Source of the DNA: Desulfoplanes formicivorans
GTDB taxonomy: Bacteria; Desulfobacterota; Desulfovibrionia; Desulfovibrionales; Desulfomicrobiaceae
Direction: 5' to 3'
DNA: 64,000 nt
Assembly (NCBI RefSeq): GCF_001748225.1
Contig: NZ_BDFE01000020.1
Coordinates: forward strand, 132,138 to 196,137
Part shown: positions 36,778 to 45,502 of the stretch, piece by piece
Layout: each line of letters starts with the position of its first letter
Position numbering within the stretch: position 1 is the stretch's first letter
The notes under the pieces: model-generated
What the model saw: only the letters and a program-made list of their open reading frames with translations
The model's database searches: none
Told to the model about the DNA's origin: nothing
Position numbers and translations under genes: made by a program

Positions 36778-37449
36778 ATGAGAATATTTTTTTTGAGGCC
36801 GATTTGCTTGTCCTTTTGTACAATCTGCTTGGCCCCGCTTTTGAAAATCAGGGAGGACAAGGTATGCCTGTCGGTCCTGGCCTGTCTGTTTTGGGGAATG
36901 CCCTGTCCGGTTTCAGCCCATCCTCATGTGTATGTGGACGCCCGGGTGGATGTAATATTTGACGATGCGGGCCTGTCCGGTTTCAGGGTTACCTGGGTTT
37001 TTGATGAGATGTTCAGCAACATGATTGCCTTTGATTTTGATACCAACGGCAATGGCCGCTTCGATGCCGGGGAGGTGGAAGGGGTCAGGAAGGGGGCCTT
37101 TTCCAATCTTCGGGAATTCGGGTATTTCACCCGCATCCGCATCGGGGGGAAACCCTTTGCCGTGCAATTTGTAAAGGATTTTTCCGCTACCCTTCATGAT
37201 GGGGTCATGACCTATGCTTTTTTTATTCCCTGTCATGTGCGGGCTGCGGCTACTGTCAAGAAGATTCGGCTCTCCATGTACGATGACACATATTATACGG
37301 ACATAGCCCTTGCTTCGGACCCGGTGAAGATGGTGGGGGCGGAGCGGTTTGGTGCTGACTGGGAGGTCAAGGAGAACCCGGCCGACGCCTTTTATTACGG
37401 TCAGATTTTTCCCGAGGACATTATTATCACCTTCAAGGAACGCCCATGA
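36778..37449 (+). CDS. DUF1007 family periplasmic protein
   Basis: 223 residues from ATG 36778. An unusually long N-terminal region (about 50 residues, with hydrophobic stretches) ends in a cleavage-like VSA before HPHVYVDARVDV. That HPHV start is the mature N terminus of DUF1007 proteins. Other motifs are GFRVTWVFDEMFSNM, DTNGNGRFDAGEV (EF-hand-like) and the beta-rich FGADWEVKENP. The family accompanies NicO/RcnA metal transporters, and here the next gene is one, with a 4-base overlap. The role is probably periplasmic metal binding or delivery; the exact start is uncertain. Confidence 0.82.
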   Translation: MRIFFLRPICLSFCTICLAPLLKIREDKVCLSVLACLFWGMPCPVSAHPHVYVDARVDVIFDDAGLSGFRVTWVFDEMFSNMIAFDFDTNGNGRFDAGEVEGVRKGAFSNLREFGYFTRIRIGGKPFAVQFVKDFSATLHDGVMTYAFFIPCHVRAAATVKKIRLSMYDDTYYTDIALASDPVKMVGAERFGADWEVKENPADAFYYGQIFPEDIIITFKERP

Positions 37450-38342
37450 TCAGATTGTTCCTGGCGATTTTCCTTTTTCTGCTACTTGTGGGTGGTGCTG
37501 TCCCTGCCGGTGCAGGCAATCCCTTTCAGGGGGGGGAGCAAGGAACGGTTGTACGCCAATCCACAGAGAATTCCCCGGCCGCTGGTTTTTTTGTGCGCAT
37601 CGCCCAATACCAGCAGGAACTCAGGCAACGACTCGGCGGGTTGATCCGTGAGGCCCGGCAGGGGATCTCCCTGCGTCCTTTGATGCTCATTCTTGTGTTC
37701 GCTTTTGCCTATGGGATGGTGCACGCGGCCGGTCCGGGCCATGGCAAGGCCGTGGCCATGACCTATATTCTGTCCCAGAACGCCTCCATCGGCGGAGGCA
37801 TCCTTTTCGGTGTGTCCATCGCCCTGATTCATGGTTTTTCAGGGGCGATTTGCGTGCTGGGGCTGCACTACATCCTTGAACAAAGTGTCAGCGGGACCCT
37901 GGCTTCAGTAACCAGGACAACGCAGCTGGTCAGCTTCGGACTTATTACCCTGCTTGGAGTATGGATCGTATGTTCTCATCTGCGGGAATGCTTCCAACAA
38001 GTGGACGGGACCCACGGTAAAGACATGAAAAAGGGGAAGACGCGACTTCTGCCCTGGGCCTTGTCCGTGGGCATGGTTCCCTGTCCCGGGGTGGTCATGG
38101 TCATGCTTTTTTGTTTGTCTATGGGGGTATTTTCTTTGGGCCTCATGGCAGCCCTTGCCATTTCCCTGGGCATGGCCGTTACCATTTCACTGGTGGTGAT
38201 CTGCGTGGTTCTGGGGCGCACTGCGTGTGTAGGCAGCTTTTCGGCTCAGAGAGCCCGGCGGCTGGAACAGATCTTGGGAATGACTTCGGGGCTGGCTGTG
38301 GCCGTGTTGGGGTTTGTCTTTTTCCGGGCAGCCATGGTCTGA
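37446..38342 (+). CDS. NicO/RcnA-type nickel/cobalt transporter
   Basis: Inner-membrane metal efflux or transport protein, 298 residues. A signal-like first span (about 3-22) is followed by a periplasmic loop. The family motif HAAGPGHGKAVAMTYIL is near residue 95, with GVSIALIHGFSGAI following. PCPGVVMVMLFCL in the second half is also conserved. Six or seven spans are expected. It is coupled to the DUF1007 gene. Substrate is nickel or cobalt in characterised relatives; iron or manganese is possible given the neighbourhood. Confidence 0.88.
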   Translation: MIRLFLAIFLFLLLVGGAVPAGAGNPFQGGEQGTVVRQSTENSPAAGFFVRIAQYQQELRQRLGGLIREARQGISLRPLMLILVFAFAYGMVHAAGPGHGKAVAMTYILSQNASIGGGILFGVSIALIHGFSGAICVLGLHYILEQSVSGTLASVTRTTQLVSFGLITLLGVWIVCSHLRECFQQVDGTHGKDMKKGKTRLLPWALSVGMVPCPGVVMVMLFCLSMGVFSLGLMAALAISLGMAVTISLVVICVVLGRTACVGSFSAQRARRLEQILGMTSGLAVAVLGFVFFRAAMV

Positions 38343-38443
38343 GGGCTGGGGGAATCCGCCCTTGTGTATAATAAGACCGTGGGATGGAGAGAAAGATGTG
38401 CAGGGTGGCGCTGGGCAGGACACAGGGGCCAAAAGGGGCAGGC

Positions 38444-40216
38444 TTATAGTTCCTTGTTTTTCAACCCCTGGGGCACATATTTTTTAACCACCATGGGCAG
38501 GAAAGCAAGAAGCACAAGAAGTCCTATGCCGGCAAGGCATTGGGTAGACCATTTGCCCTGGAGCAGATCAAACAGGGAACTGGACAAAAGGATGTAGGCC
38601 ACGCATCCGGGCAGCATGCAGATAAATGAGGTGAAAAAATAGGTGGAAAATTTGATCCTGGTGAGCCCGAGGGCATAGCTGAGCAGATTAAAGGGGAAAA
38701 GGGGCACAAGGCGGGTAAAAGCCACTATTTTCCATCCGTGCTGTTCTGTCTGCTGTTTGAGTTTCAGAAAACACGGGTTGGTCATTTTTTTTTCCACCCA
38801 GTCCGAGGCCACATACCTGGCCACCAGAAAGGCCAGACAGGCACCGGTTGTGGCACCGGTAATGCCGTAGACAACGCCCCATACCGGGCCGAAGATCACG
38901 CCGCCGGCAATGATGAACGGCGCTCCAGGCAGAAAAAAAGCCGGAGCAAGGGTGACCAGAAGAATAAAGGCCGCCGGAGCAAGGATTCCGAATTCCCCCA
39001 CAAGGCGATGGATGTTTTCCTGGGTGGCCAGTCCATCCACCCCGGCTATCCTTGCGCCCACAATGCCTGCAACAATGAACAGCAGCACAAGGAGCCTGGC
39101 CGGACTGATTCCTGACCTGGTGCAGGTATTGACCGGAAGTTCCTTTTCCAGGACGTCTTTCCGGTTGGAGCTGGTCAGCCTGGATTTGAGCCAGAGGCGT
39201 GCGAGATAGGTAAAGGGAGATACCGTGCTTTTCACCCGGTTGTTCATGGTTTGCTGCGGCTCAAAAAGAAGATCCAGCACATGGCTTGTGTTCATGGATT
39301 TTCCCAGAAATTCGCAACACCCGGCACAATAGGTAATCACCTTCCGGTTACCGGCCTCGGCTTTTCTCCTGCTCTGCCAGTTCAAGGCCAATGGGGGGGC
39401 AACCGGATACACCGTGCCTCCCTGGCCGCAGCAGATGGTTTTTTCACCGGAGTGGGGCATCTCATGGATTTCAAGGCCGGTTTTTCTAACCAACTGGCGC
39501 ACGCTGGCGTGGATGTCCTGGTTGCATCGGGTGCCGCAGGGGTCATGGATGGTCACCTGGCCGGTCAACACCCTGTCATCGGGCCAGGTTTCGGCCATGA
39601 GATCATAGGCTGAGCGAACGGCCAGTTTCTGTGCATAGGTTGCAAATATGCGGTAACAGTTGGGGCAGGCCGTGATGACTCCCTGGACCCCGTGTTGCTC
39701 CAGAAATTGTTCCTGGGATGAAAAATTTGATTGGAAGAAGGCTTTGCGGCCCAGATCGTGGGAGGGTTTGGCGCAGCAGTCCAGAACAATGCCCAGATTG
39801 GGCACCCGGGTTTTCAGCCATGCATAGACCTGCAGGGTTCTTTTGGCCCGGGTGCCGGCAAGGGCACATCCGGGCCAAAAGACCTGGGTACAATTCTTGG
39901 GTATGGTGTACAGGGAAAAACGTTTGGAGAGTCCTCTTTGTTCGTAGGCCATGATTTGTTTGTGCTCTGCGAACACCTTCTGGTTCTCTTCAAACACCAT
40001 TTGCCGCATGTGCAGAAATATCCCGGCCGGGTTGAGTCCCTTGGGACAGGTTGCAGCACAAAGGCCACAGAGGCTGCATTGAAAGGCGATCTCTTTGTCA
40101 AGAGATCCTTCCAGGACCTGCCGGACAATGTCCCCGGGATTGCCGTATTGTTGCAGAAAGAGGCAATTTTTGACGCAAAGATTGCATCCGGCACAGTCAT
40201 GGGCAAATGTTTCCAT
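38444..40216 (-). CDS. CCG-domain iron-sulfur protein fused to a TVP38/TMEM64 membrane domain
   Basis: 590 residues from ATG 40216; a TTG at 40234 with AGGA upstream is also possible. The N-terminal half (about 1-340) resembles GlpC/GlcF/HdrD-type proteins: two 4Fe-4S motifs, CAGCNLCVKNC and CSLCGLCAATCPKG, then two CCG modules (LDCCAKPSHDLG and ICCGQGGT). The C-terminal half (about 375-590) is a TVP38 (VTT) membrane domain with FFLPGAPFIIAGGVIFGPVWG and FTRLVPLFPFNLLSYALGLT. The fusion joins disulfide-type redox chemistry to a transport-like membrane domain. It directly follows the selenocysteine rhodanese on the same strand. Confidence 0.85.
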   Translation of the reverse strand: METFAHDCAGCNLCVKNCLFLQQYGNPGDIVRQVLEGSLDKEIAFQCSLCGLCAATCPKGLNPAGIFLHMRQMVFEENQKVFAEHKQIMAYEQRGLSKRFSLYTIPKNCTQVFWPGCALAGTRAKRTLQVYAWLKTRVPNLGIVLDCCAKPSHDLGRKAFFQSNFSSQEQFLEQHGVQGVITACPNCYRIFATYAQKLAVRSAYDLMAETWPDDRVLTGQVTIHDPCGTRCNQDIHASVRQLVRKTGLEIHEMPHSGEKTICCGQGGTVYPVAPPLALNWQSRRKAEAGNRKVITYCAGCCEFLGKSMNTSHVLDLLFEPQQTMNNRVKSTVSPFTYLARLWLKSRLTSSNRKDVLEKELPVNTCTRSGISPARLLVLLFIVAGIVGARIAGVDGLATQENIHRLVGEFGILAPAAFILLVTLAPAFFLPGAPFIIAGGVIFGPVWGVVYGITGATTGACLAFLVARYVASDWVEKKMTNPCFLKLKQQTEQHGWKIVAFTRLVPLFPFNLLSYALGLTRIKFSTYFFTSFICMLPGCVAYILLSSSLFDLLQGKWSTQCLAGIGLLVLLAFLPMVVKKYVPQGLKNKEL

Positions 40217-40242
40217 GGATTTTCGGGCAGACAAGAGGGGTC

Positions 40243-41220
40243 CTATTGGGGCTGATATTCCCCGGTTTCCATCGGCATGTTGGGATCTGCAGCCCACTCG
40301 TAAATGGATGCTTCGTAGTTTCTGACGTGCTCAAAGCCAACTGCTCTGAGGATCATGGATGTGAATCCAGATCTGATACCCATAGTTCAGTAGAGGACAA
40401 AATCATCTTCCGGGTGGATGCCCACCCCGGCCATGATCTGCTTGATCTCCTGGGCGGATTTGACGCCAGCATCAGGGGTGAGAAGTGCGGTCCATTCCAG
40501 CCATTTTGACCCTGCAATATGACCGCCCCTGGCCTCTCCCCTGGAGGTGTCCTCACCGGTATACTCCTTCAGGGATCTGACATCCACAATCTTGAGGGTG
40601 TCCAGGTTGTCATAAACATAGGCCTGGTCGGCCTGAAAGGATGTGTCGTAATCCTTGAGCACCAGTCCTGTGGCAGGGACCGGGGTGGTGCGGGTGGTGG
40701 AGAGGGGGTAGCCCTTTTGTTTCCACATGGCCAGCCCACCGTATAACAGCCGGGCATTTTCAAAGCCAGCCAGTTTCATCTGCCAGACGGCCCGGCCGCC
40801 GCCACCTGGGCCTTTGAAAATATCGGAATAGGCCACCACTGTTTTGGTATTGTCCACGCCCAGGGATTCAAGTTTTGCTTTAAGTTTTTCCTTGGGCAGA
40901 ATGGTTCCCCATCCCTTGTCGCCGGGTTTTCCGGTACAATCCGACAACCCCTTGAATCCAATGCTGATGGCTCCTGGAATATGTCCCTTGGCATAGCCTC
41001 TGGGATGGCTGGCATCCAGAATGACAATATCCTTGGAACCCAGTTTGGCGTAAAGCTCGTCCGGAGTGATAAAAATATCTCCCTGGGTCACAAATTCGGG
41101 AATTTCCACCGGGCCCGTTTGGTGGGGGGCATTGGAATCTCCCCATTTGGTTTTGGCCATAAAGGCCAGGAGTGCGGCAATGGCAACTCCTGCAATGAGC
41201 ATACACGTTTTTTTCTTCAA
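40243..41220 (-). CDS. Exported two-domain rhodanese (thiosulfate sulfurtransferase), predicted selenoprotein with in-frame TGA at codon 278
   Basis: Translation from TTG 41220 (AAAAGGAGG upstream) gives a signal/anchor (about 1-24), then rhodanese domain 1 (about 50-165, ILDASHPRGYAKGHIPGA, with Asp in place of Cys in AYSDIFKGPGGGGRAVWQ) and domain 2. The frame meets TGA at 40387-40389 after PEDDFVLY. Reading on gives TMGIRSGFTSMILRAVGFEH and then VRNYEASIYEWAADPNM, ending at TAG 40243-40245 (325 residues). In Cys homologues the catalytic loop is YCxxGxRS, so TGA occupies exactly the nucleophile position. Selenocysteine insertion is the simplest reading. A sequencing error or nonsense mutation is the alternative, but the downstream 47 codons stay conserved. 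Sulfur or selenium transfer in the periplasm is inferred. Confidence 0.85.
40351..40373 (-). promoter_or_regulatory. Candidate bacterial SECIS hairpin downstream of the TGA
   Basis: On the minus strand, 13 bases after the TGA, GATC-TGGAT-TCAC-ATCCA-T-GATC folds into a 9-bp stem with one bulged U and a 4-base loop. The loop starts 22 bases after the TGA, inside the range usual for bacterial SECIS elements (about 16-37). The bulged U fits; the loop UCAC lacks the G often found at its first positions, unless the top pairs open. The fold is predicted by eye. Confidence 0.5.
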
Positions 41221-41231
41221 AATGCCTCCTT

Positions 41232-41924
41232 TTAACTCTGAGTCTGAATCTTTTCTGTTTTGGGTCGGCTTGTTATTTTTTTCAATAAAATGGTCAAGAT
41301 GCTCAGGGCGAAGAGTATCAAAAGCCCCATGACAAATTTCTGGGTGCCGCCCACAAGCATTTCCCCTGCATAGGAATAGATCAGCGTGGCCGGAAGCTGT
41401 CCCAGTCCGGTGGCCCAGAAAAAGGGCCAGAAGCTCATGGACGTGAGACCTGCGGCATAGCTGACAATATCAAAGGAGATAAAGGGCAGCAGGCGGGCAA
41501 TGAGGATGGTGTACTGCCCATATTGTTTGAAAAAATCATCAATGCCCTCCAGGGCCAGCTTGGAGGTCATCCGTTCGACAAATCCTCTGCCAAGCCATTT
41601 GGCCAGGAAAAAGCAGAGGGCTGCACCGGCCATGGCGCTGGACCAGGAGAGGATGGCTCCCTTGATCCATCCGAACAGTGCCGCATTGGCAAAAGTAATC
41701 AAAAAGGCGGGCAAAGGGGCGATAACTGACTGGAAAAGCATGAGGCAAAAGGAGATCACAGGTGCCCAGATGCCGAAAGAAACAATGTAGCCCTTTATAT
41801 AGGCCACATCGTACATGCCAAAGAGGAAAAACAGCTGTTCAATGGTATCCCGAACGGGTTTGATGAGAAAACAGGCAAGAATGACAACCACAAGGCCACA
41901 AAGGGCTATGCGCATTTTTTTCAA
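41232..41924 (-). CDS. TVP38/TMEM64 (VTT domain) family membrane protein
   Basis: 230 residues. I start at TTG 41924 because AAGGAG lies 7 bases upstream; ATG 41915 is three codons inside. Six hydrophobic spans are visible. The VTT core has FQSVIAPLPAFLITFANAALFGW, then FFLAKWLGRGFVERM and IARLLPFISFDIVSYAAGLT. It is the first gene of the minus-strand operon; its stop lies 11 bases before the rhodanese start. The family is widely conserved and its transported molecule is not established. Confidence 0.9.
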   Translation of the reverse strand: MKKMRIALCGLVVVILACFLIKPVRDTIEQLFFLFGMYDVAYIKGYIVSFGIWAPVISFCLMLFQSVIAPLPAFLITFANAALFGWIKGAILSWSSAMAGAALCFFLAKWLGRGFVERMTSKLALEGIDDFFKQYGQYTILIARLLPFISFDIVSYAAGLTSMSFWPFFWATGLGQLPATLIYSYAGEMLVGGTQKFVMGLLILFALSILTILLKKITSRPKTEKIQTQS

Positions 41925-41938
41925 CAAAAGACTCCTTT

Positions 41939-41959
41939 TACAATTGGTTGCAAATTGTA
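41939..41959. promoter_or_regulatory. Palindromic operator candidate upstream of the TVP38 operon
   Basis: TACAATT (41939-41945) and AATTGTA (41953-41959) form a perfect 7-bp dyad with 7-base spacer, ending just before the AAGGAG site of the TVP38 gene. Such a site could repress the operon. The regulator is unknown. Confidence 0.5.
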
Positions 41960-42164
41960 GTCGTCTATTGAGGTTACAGGTTTTTTGTCCAGTTGATAAT
42001 TTCCATTGAAAACGCAGAAACGTATCGAGAATGTCGATAGCATGGGGTCGGTCCTGAACCGGTTTGTCCCGACTGCACCTGCCTTGCCGCCAGACGAGGA
42101 AAAAGGGGTCTGCAAATGGGCTTGCTTCAGTGAGTTGCGAAACATATCGGTTTCCCATGTGATT

Positions 42165-42242
42165 ACAAATTTGTGTCAAACAAGACGGCTGTACCAGATA
42201 TACGGGGTTGGCTGGTCCGTTGATTTTACAATTTGGTGTAAA
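42165..42242. promoter_or_regulatory. Two further palindromes in the divergent intergenic region
   Basis: ACAAATTTGT (42165-42174) is a perfect 10-bp palindrome. TTTACA-N6-TGTAAA (42225-42230 and 42237-42242) is a second dyad. Both share ACAA/TTGT elements with the dyad at 41939-41959. They lie between the TVP38 operon and the ABC transporter genes. Confidence 0.45.
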
Positions 42243-42788
42243 GTGTCCGGATGTTAAGTGTCTGTTGGTAGGAAAGCCAGTTTCAAAATTTTGAAGGGAA
42301 GGATGAATCGGTCTTTGGCTTGCGTTTTGCCTGTTGTTTTATTACGTTATAACCTTTTCGCCCATTCTTCCGGCCCTTGGAGTCATGCATCTGGACAACA
42401 TGATGATTTTCAAGGATAAAATCATCCTGGTTGCTGCAATGTACGGAATTGTGAAAGACATTGGGGAGGCGTTTCTCCCCGTGCAGGGCAGGGTCCATCT
42501 GTTCCGGCCAACAGGGACCATCTTTTGACCGGCCATGACGCATATCGCCGGGCTTCACGGGCTTGTGCTCGGGGTGTGCTCCATGGGGAGAGATGACCAC
42601 TGGTTTGCCTCCCTGTCTTGCACAATCCGGGCGCAACCAGAGCTGATAACAATGGTTTTCGGATGAATAGCCCGTGTGAAAGGTGATTGGCCGTGTCCCA
42701 TGGTTGGGTCGGAATGGTTGTTGCTTTGGTTCGTGGCTTGGCAGATCGTTTTTTCTCACCATGTTACCCCTCTCCCAAGGAGACGATA
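42243..42788 (+). other. Intergenic region before the ABC transporter operon
   Basis: About 545 bases without a supported gene. A perfect 14-bp palindrome, TTCAAAATTTTGAA, lies at 42282-42295. Open frames on both strands around 42283-42762 have no ribosome site and no recognisable family. An AAGGAGACGATA ribosome site precedes ATG 42789. Confidence 0.45.
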
Positions 42789-43760
42789 ATGAAAAAAATG
42801 CTCACCGCCGTTATGGCCGTTTGTTTGCTGGCTCTGCTTGCCGGACCGGCCTGGAGTGACGTGGAGCTCAAGGTGGCCCACGCAACCTGGGTTGGCTACG
42901 GCCCCCTGTATATTGCCAAGGAAAAGGGATTTTTTGCCCAACAGGGGCTGGACGTCCACCTGTTGATTATCGAGGACGAATCCCAGTACGCAGCAGCCAT
43001 GGCCTCGGGAAATATCGACGGCCTGGGCAATGTTCTGGATCGGGAGATCATCCACTTTGCCAAGGGGACCCCGGAAGTGGTCCTCTTTGCCATGGATGAG
43101 AGCACGGGAGGCGACGGCATTGTGGCTTCCCAAGAGATCAAAAGCCTGGAAGACCTCAAGGGAAAGAGCGTGGGGCTGGACAAGTCGTCCACATCGTACT
43201 TCTTCTTTTTGACCGCCTTGCAGAAGGCCGGGGTTCCTGAGGACAGTGTGACCATTCATGAAATGGGTGCCAGTGACGCAGGAGCCGCCTTTGTTGCCGG
43301 ACGTCTGGATGCCGCAGTGACATGGGAGCCCTGGCTGGCCAATGCAGGACAGCGTGAGGGCGGTCACGTTCTCGTCTCCAGCAGAGATCTTCCCAGCACC
43401 ATTCTGGACGTCTTTGTCCTGAGAAAGGACGTGCTGGACGCCCATCCCGAAGTGGGCCTCAAGCTGACCACCGCCTGGAACAAGGCTGTTGCCTGGTATG
43501 AGGAGCACCCCCAGGAGGGGATCGCCATCATGGCCAAGGCCATGGGCGTGAGCAGCGAGGAAATGGCTGACATGGCCTCGGGCGTAACCTTTTTCAATGC
43601 CGCGAAAAACAGAACGTTTTTTGATAAAACCAGTGAGAACAACATCTACGAGGTAGCAGCCAGGGCTGGAAAATTCTGGCAGGAGAAGAAAATCATCACC
43701 AGTCCTGTGGCCATTGATGAGCTGATCACCTCGCAATTTGTCAATCAGGCTGCGCAGTAA
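42789..43760 (+). CDS. ABC transporter substrate-binding protein, SsuA/TauA/NrtA (NMT1-like) family
   Basis: Periplasmic binding protein, 323 residues from ATG 42789. Signal peptide is about 1-23 (MKKMLTAVMAVCLLALLAG...AWSD). The mature start VELKVAHATWVGYGPLYIAKEKGFF is typical of the nitrate/sulfonate/taurine group. Later motifs are LKGKSVGLDKSSTSYFFFLTAL, FVAGRLDAAVTWEPWL and LRKDVLDAHPEVGLKLT. Ligand is not readable. Its position opposite a sulfurtransferase operon makes a sulfur-containing anion or organosulfur compound plausible (inference). Confidence 0.9.
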   Translation: MKKMLTAVMAVCLLALLAGPAWSDVELKVAHATWVGYGPLYIAKEKGFFAQQGLDVHLLIIEDESQYAAAMASGNIDGLGNVLDREIIHFAKGTPEVVLFAMDESTGGDGIVASQEIKSLEDLKGKSVGLDKSSTSYFFFLTALQKAGVPEDSVTIHEMGASDAGAAFVAGRLDAAVTWEPWLANAGQREGGHVLVSSRDLPSTILDVFVLRKDVLDAHPEVGLKLTTAWNKAVAWYEEHPQEGIAIMAKAMGVSSEEMADMASGVTFFNAAKNRTFFDKTSENNIYEVAARAGKFWQEKKIITSPVAIDELITSQFVNQAAQ

Positions 43761-44554
43761 TGGCTCGGTCCATGGTTCATGTGGTGCGATGGGTCACAGG
43801 GCCCGTCGCCCTTTCTCTTCTTTCTTTCGGGATGATCCTTGCCCTATGGGCGGGTCTCTCCTGGACGGGCATGGTCAAACCCCTTTTTCTACCCCGGCCC
43901 GAAGCCGTGCTTTCGGCCTTTGTTGCCATGCACCGGGAGGGCATTCTGTGGTCGTACACGTGGGCATCCACCTACAGGGTCATGGTGGGCTGGTCCCTGG
44001 CGGTTGTGGCGGCCCTTCCCCTGGGGGTGCTCATTGCCTCCTCCAAACGGGCCGCAGGTTTTTTGTCCCCCCTGTTCGAGTTCTCCAGATACCTTCCTGT
44101 TGTCGCCCTGGTTCCCCTCACCCTGCTTTACTTTGGTATCGGGGATGGTCAGAAGTTCATGGTCATCTTTCTGGGTACTTTTTTTCAACTCGTCCTCATG
44201 GTGGCGGACTCCGTGGCCAATGTTCCCAGGGATCTCATCAGGGCATCGGCTACCCTGGGAGCGAACACCTGGCAGACGTACAGGCTGGTTCTCCTTCCGG
44301 GGGCTCTTCCCGGCATCATGGATGATCTGCGCATCACCATCGGCTGGGCATGGACCTACCTTGTGGTGGCTGAACTCATCGCGGCCAACTCAGGACTCGG
44401 GTACATGATCCTGCGGGCCCAGAGGTTTCTGGCCATTGACCGGATATTTGCCGGGCTCATCATCATTGGCCTGCTGGGGTTGGGCACCGACTATCTGTTC
44501 AAATGGCTTACCCGGGTGAGCGTTCCATGGTCTGAAAAAACGGCAGGGAGATAA
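43760..44554 (+). CDS. ABC transporter permease, SsuC/TauC family
   Basis: 264 residues, six spans. ATG 43760 overlaps the stop of the binding-protein gene (TAA 43758-43760). The EAA loop is [42 protein letters not shown], the diagnostic permease motif. The C-terminal [21 protein letters not shown] is also typical. It forms the channel for the importer encoded by the flanking genes. Confidence 0.93.
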   Translation: MARSMVHVVRWVTGPVALSLLSFGMILALWAGLSWTGMVKPLFLPRPEAVLSAFVAMHREGILWSYTWASTYRVMVGWSLAVVAALPLGVLIASSKRAAGFLSPLFEFSRYLPVVALVPLTLLYFGIGDGQKFMVIFLGTFFQLVLMVADSVANVPRDLIRASATLGANTWQTYRLVLLPGALPGIMDDLRITIGWAWTYLVVAELIAANSGLGYMILRAQRFLAIDRIFAGLIIIGLLGLGTDYLFKWLTRVSVPWSEKTAGR

Positions 44555-44556
44555 GG

Positions 44557-45312
44557 ATGCTCGAGATTGTCAATCTGACCAAGACCTATGGGACAGGGGA
44601 GAATACGGTCACAGCCGTGGACAAGGTGAACATGCACGTGGCCAAGGGCGAGCTGGCTGTGGTGGTTGGTCCCAGCGGGTGCGGCAAATCGACCCTGCTC
44701 AATATTGTTGCCGGACTTGAGCCGCGCACATCCGGTGAGGCCCGGATCATGGGCAGGGATATCCAGGGACCAGGAGCCGACCGGGGCATGGTGTTTCAGT
44801 CTTACACGCTGTTTCCCTGGCTCACTGTGCAGCAGAATGTGGAGTTCGGCCTGCGCATCAAAAAAATGCCTGCTGCACAACGGGCGGAAATCGCCCGCCA
44901 TTATGTGAAGCTGGTTGGTCTTGAAGGCAGGGAAAAGGCTCTTCCCAAAGAACTCTCGGGCGGGATGAAGCAGCGGGTGGCCATTGCCCGTGTTCTTGCC
45001 AACAAGCCCGAGATGCTGCTCATGGACGAACCCTTTGGAGCCCTGGACGCCCAGACGCGATTACTTTGTCAGGACCTCCTGCTGGACGTCTGGCGTGACG
45101 AGCGGCCCACTATCCTCTTTATCACCCACGACATTGACGAGGCCATCCTTCTGGCGGACACGGTATCCATCATGTCCCGCAGACCCGGAAGGATCATCGA
45201 GAAGATTCCCATTCCCATTGAGAGACCGCGCAACCACAGAACCATGCTTGAAAAGGAATTCACGGACATGAAAAAAACCATCATGGAAACCCTGTGGCAT
45301 GAAATCGGATGA
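44557..45312 (+). CDS. ABC transporter ATP-binding protein, SsuB/TauB family
   Basis: 251 residues, 2 bases after the permease stop. Walker A is [12 protein letters not shown], the Q-loop is [18 protein letters not shown], the signature is [16 protein letters not shown], Walker B is [16 protein letters not shown], and the H-loop is [15 protein letters not shown]. All catalytic elements are intact. It is the last gene of the transporter operon; no clear terminator was found in the 190 bases that follow. Confidence 0.95.
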   Translation: MLEIVNLTKTYGTGENTVTAVDKVNMHVAKGELAVVVGPSGCGKSTLLNIVAGLEPRTSGEARIMGRDIQGPGADRGMVFQSYTLFPWLTVQQNVEFGLRIKKMPAAQRAEIARHYVKLVGLEGREKALPKELSGGMKQRVAIARVLANKPEMLLMDEPFGALDAQTRLLCQDLLLDVWRDERPTILFITHDIDEAILLADTVSIMSRRPGRIIEKIPIPIERPRNHRTMLEKEFTDMKKTIMETLWHEIG

Positions 45313-45502
45313 CCTGAAACCGGCAGGATCATCAGATCGTATCTGACGGATGCCCGTGGGATCGCCTGGCACGCCAACCGGGTCTGCTGGTTGCCATCGT
45401 CCTTGTCGTCCGGTGCGATGGCTGGGACATGTCCCAGGTTAACGCAGGTCAGCCGGGCGCGGATTATAGCCGTGATGCGGGATGATTGGCATACGGATGG
45501 GA

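Noticed and set aside
42283-42762. 159-codon minus-strand frame
   Set aside because: No start site, His/Pro/Gly-rich, no family. Plus-strand frames over the same stretch are no better. Not called.
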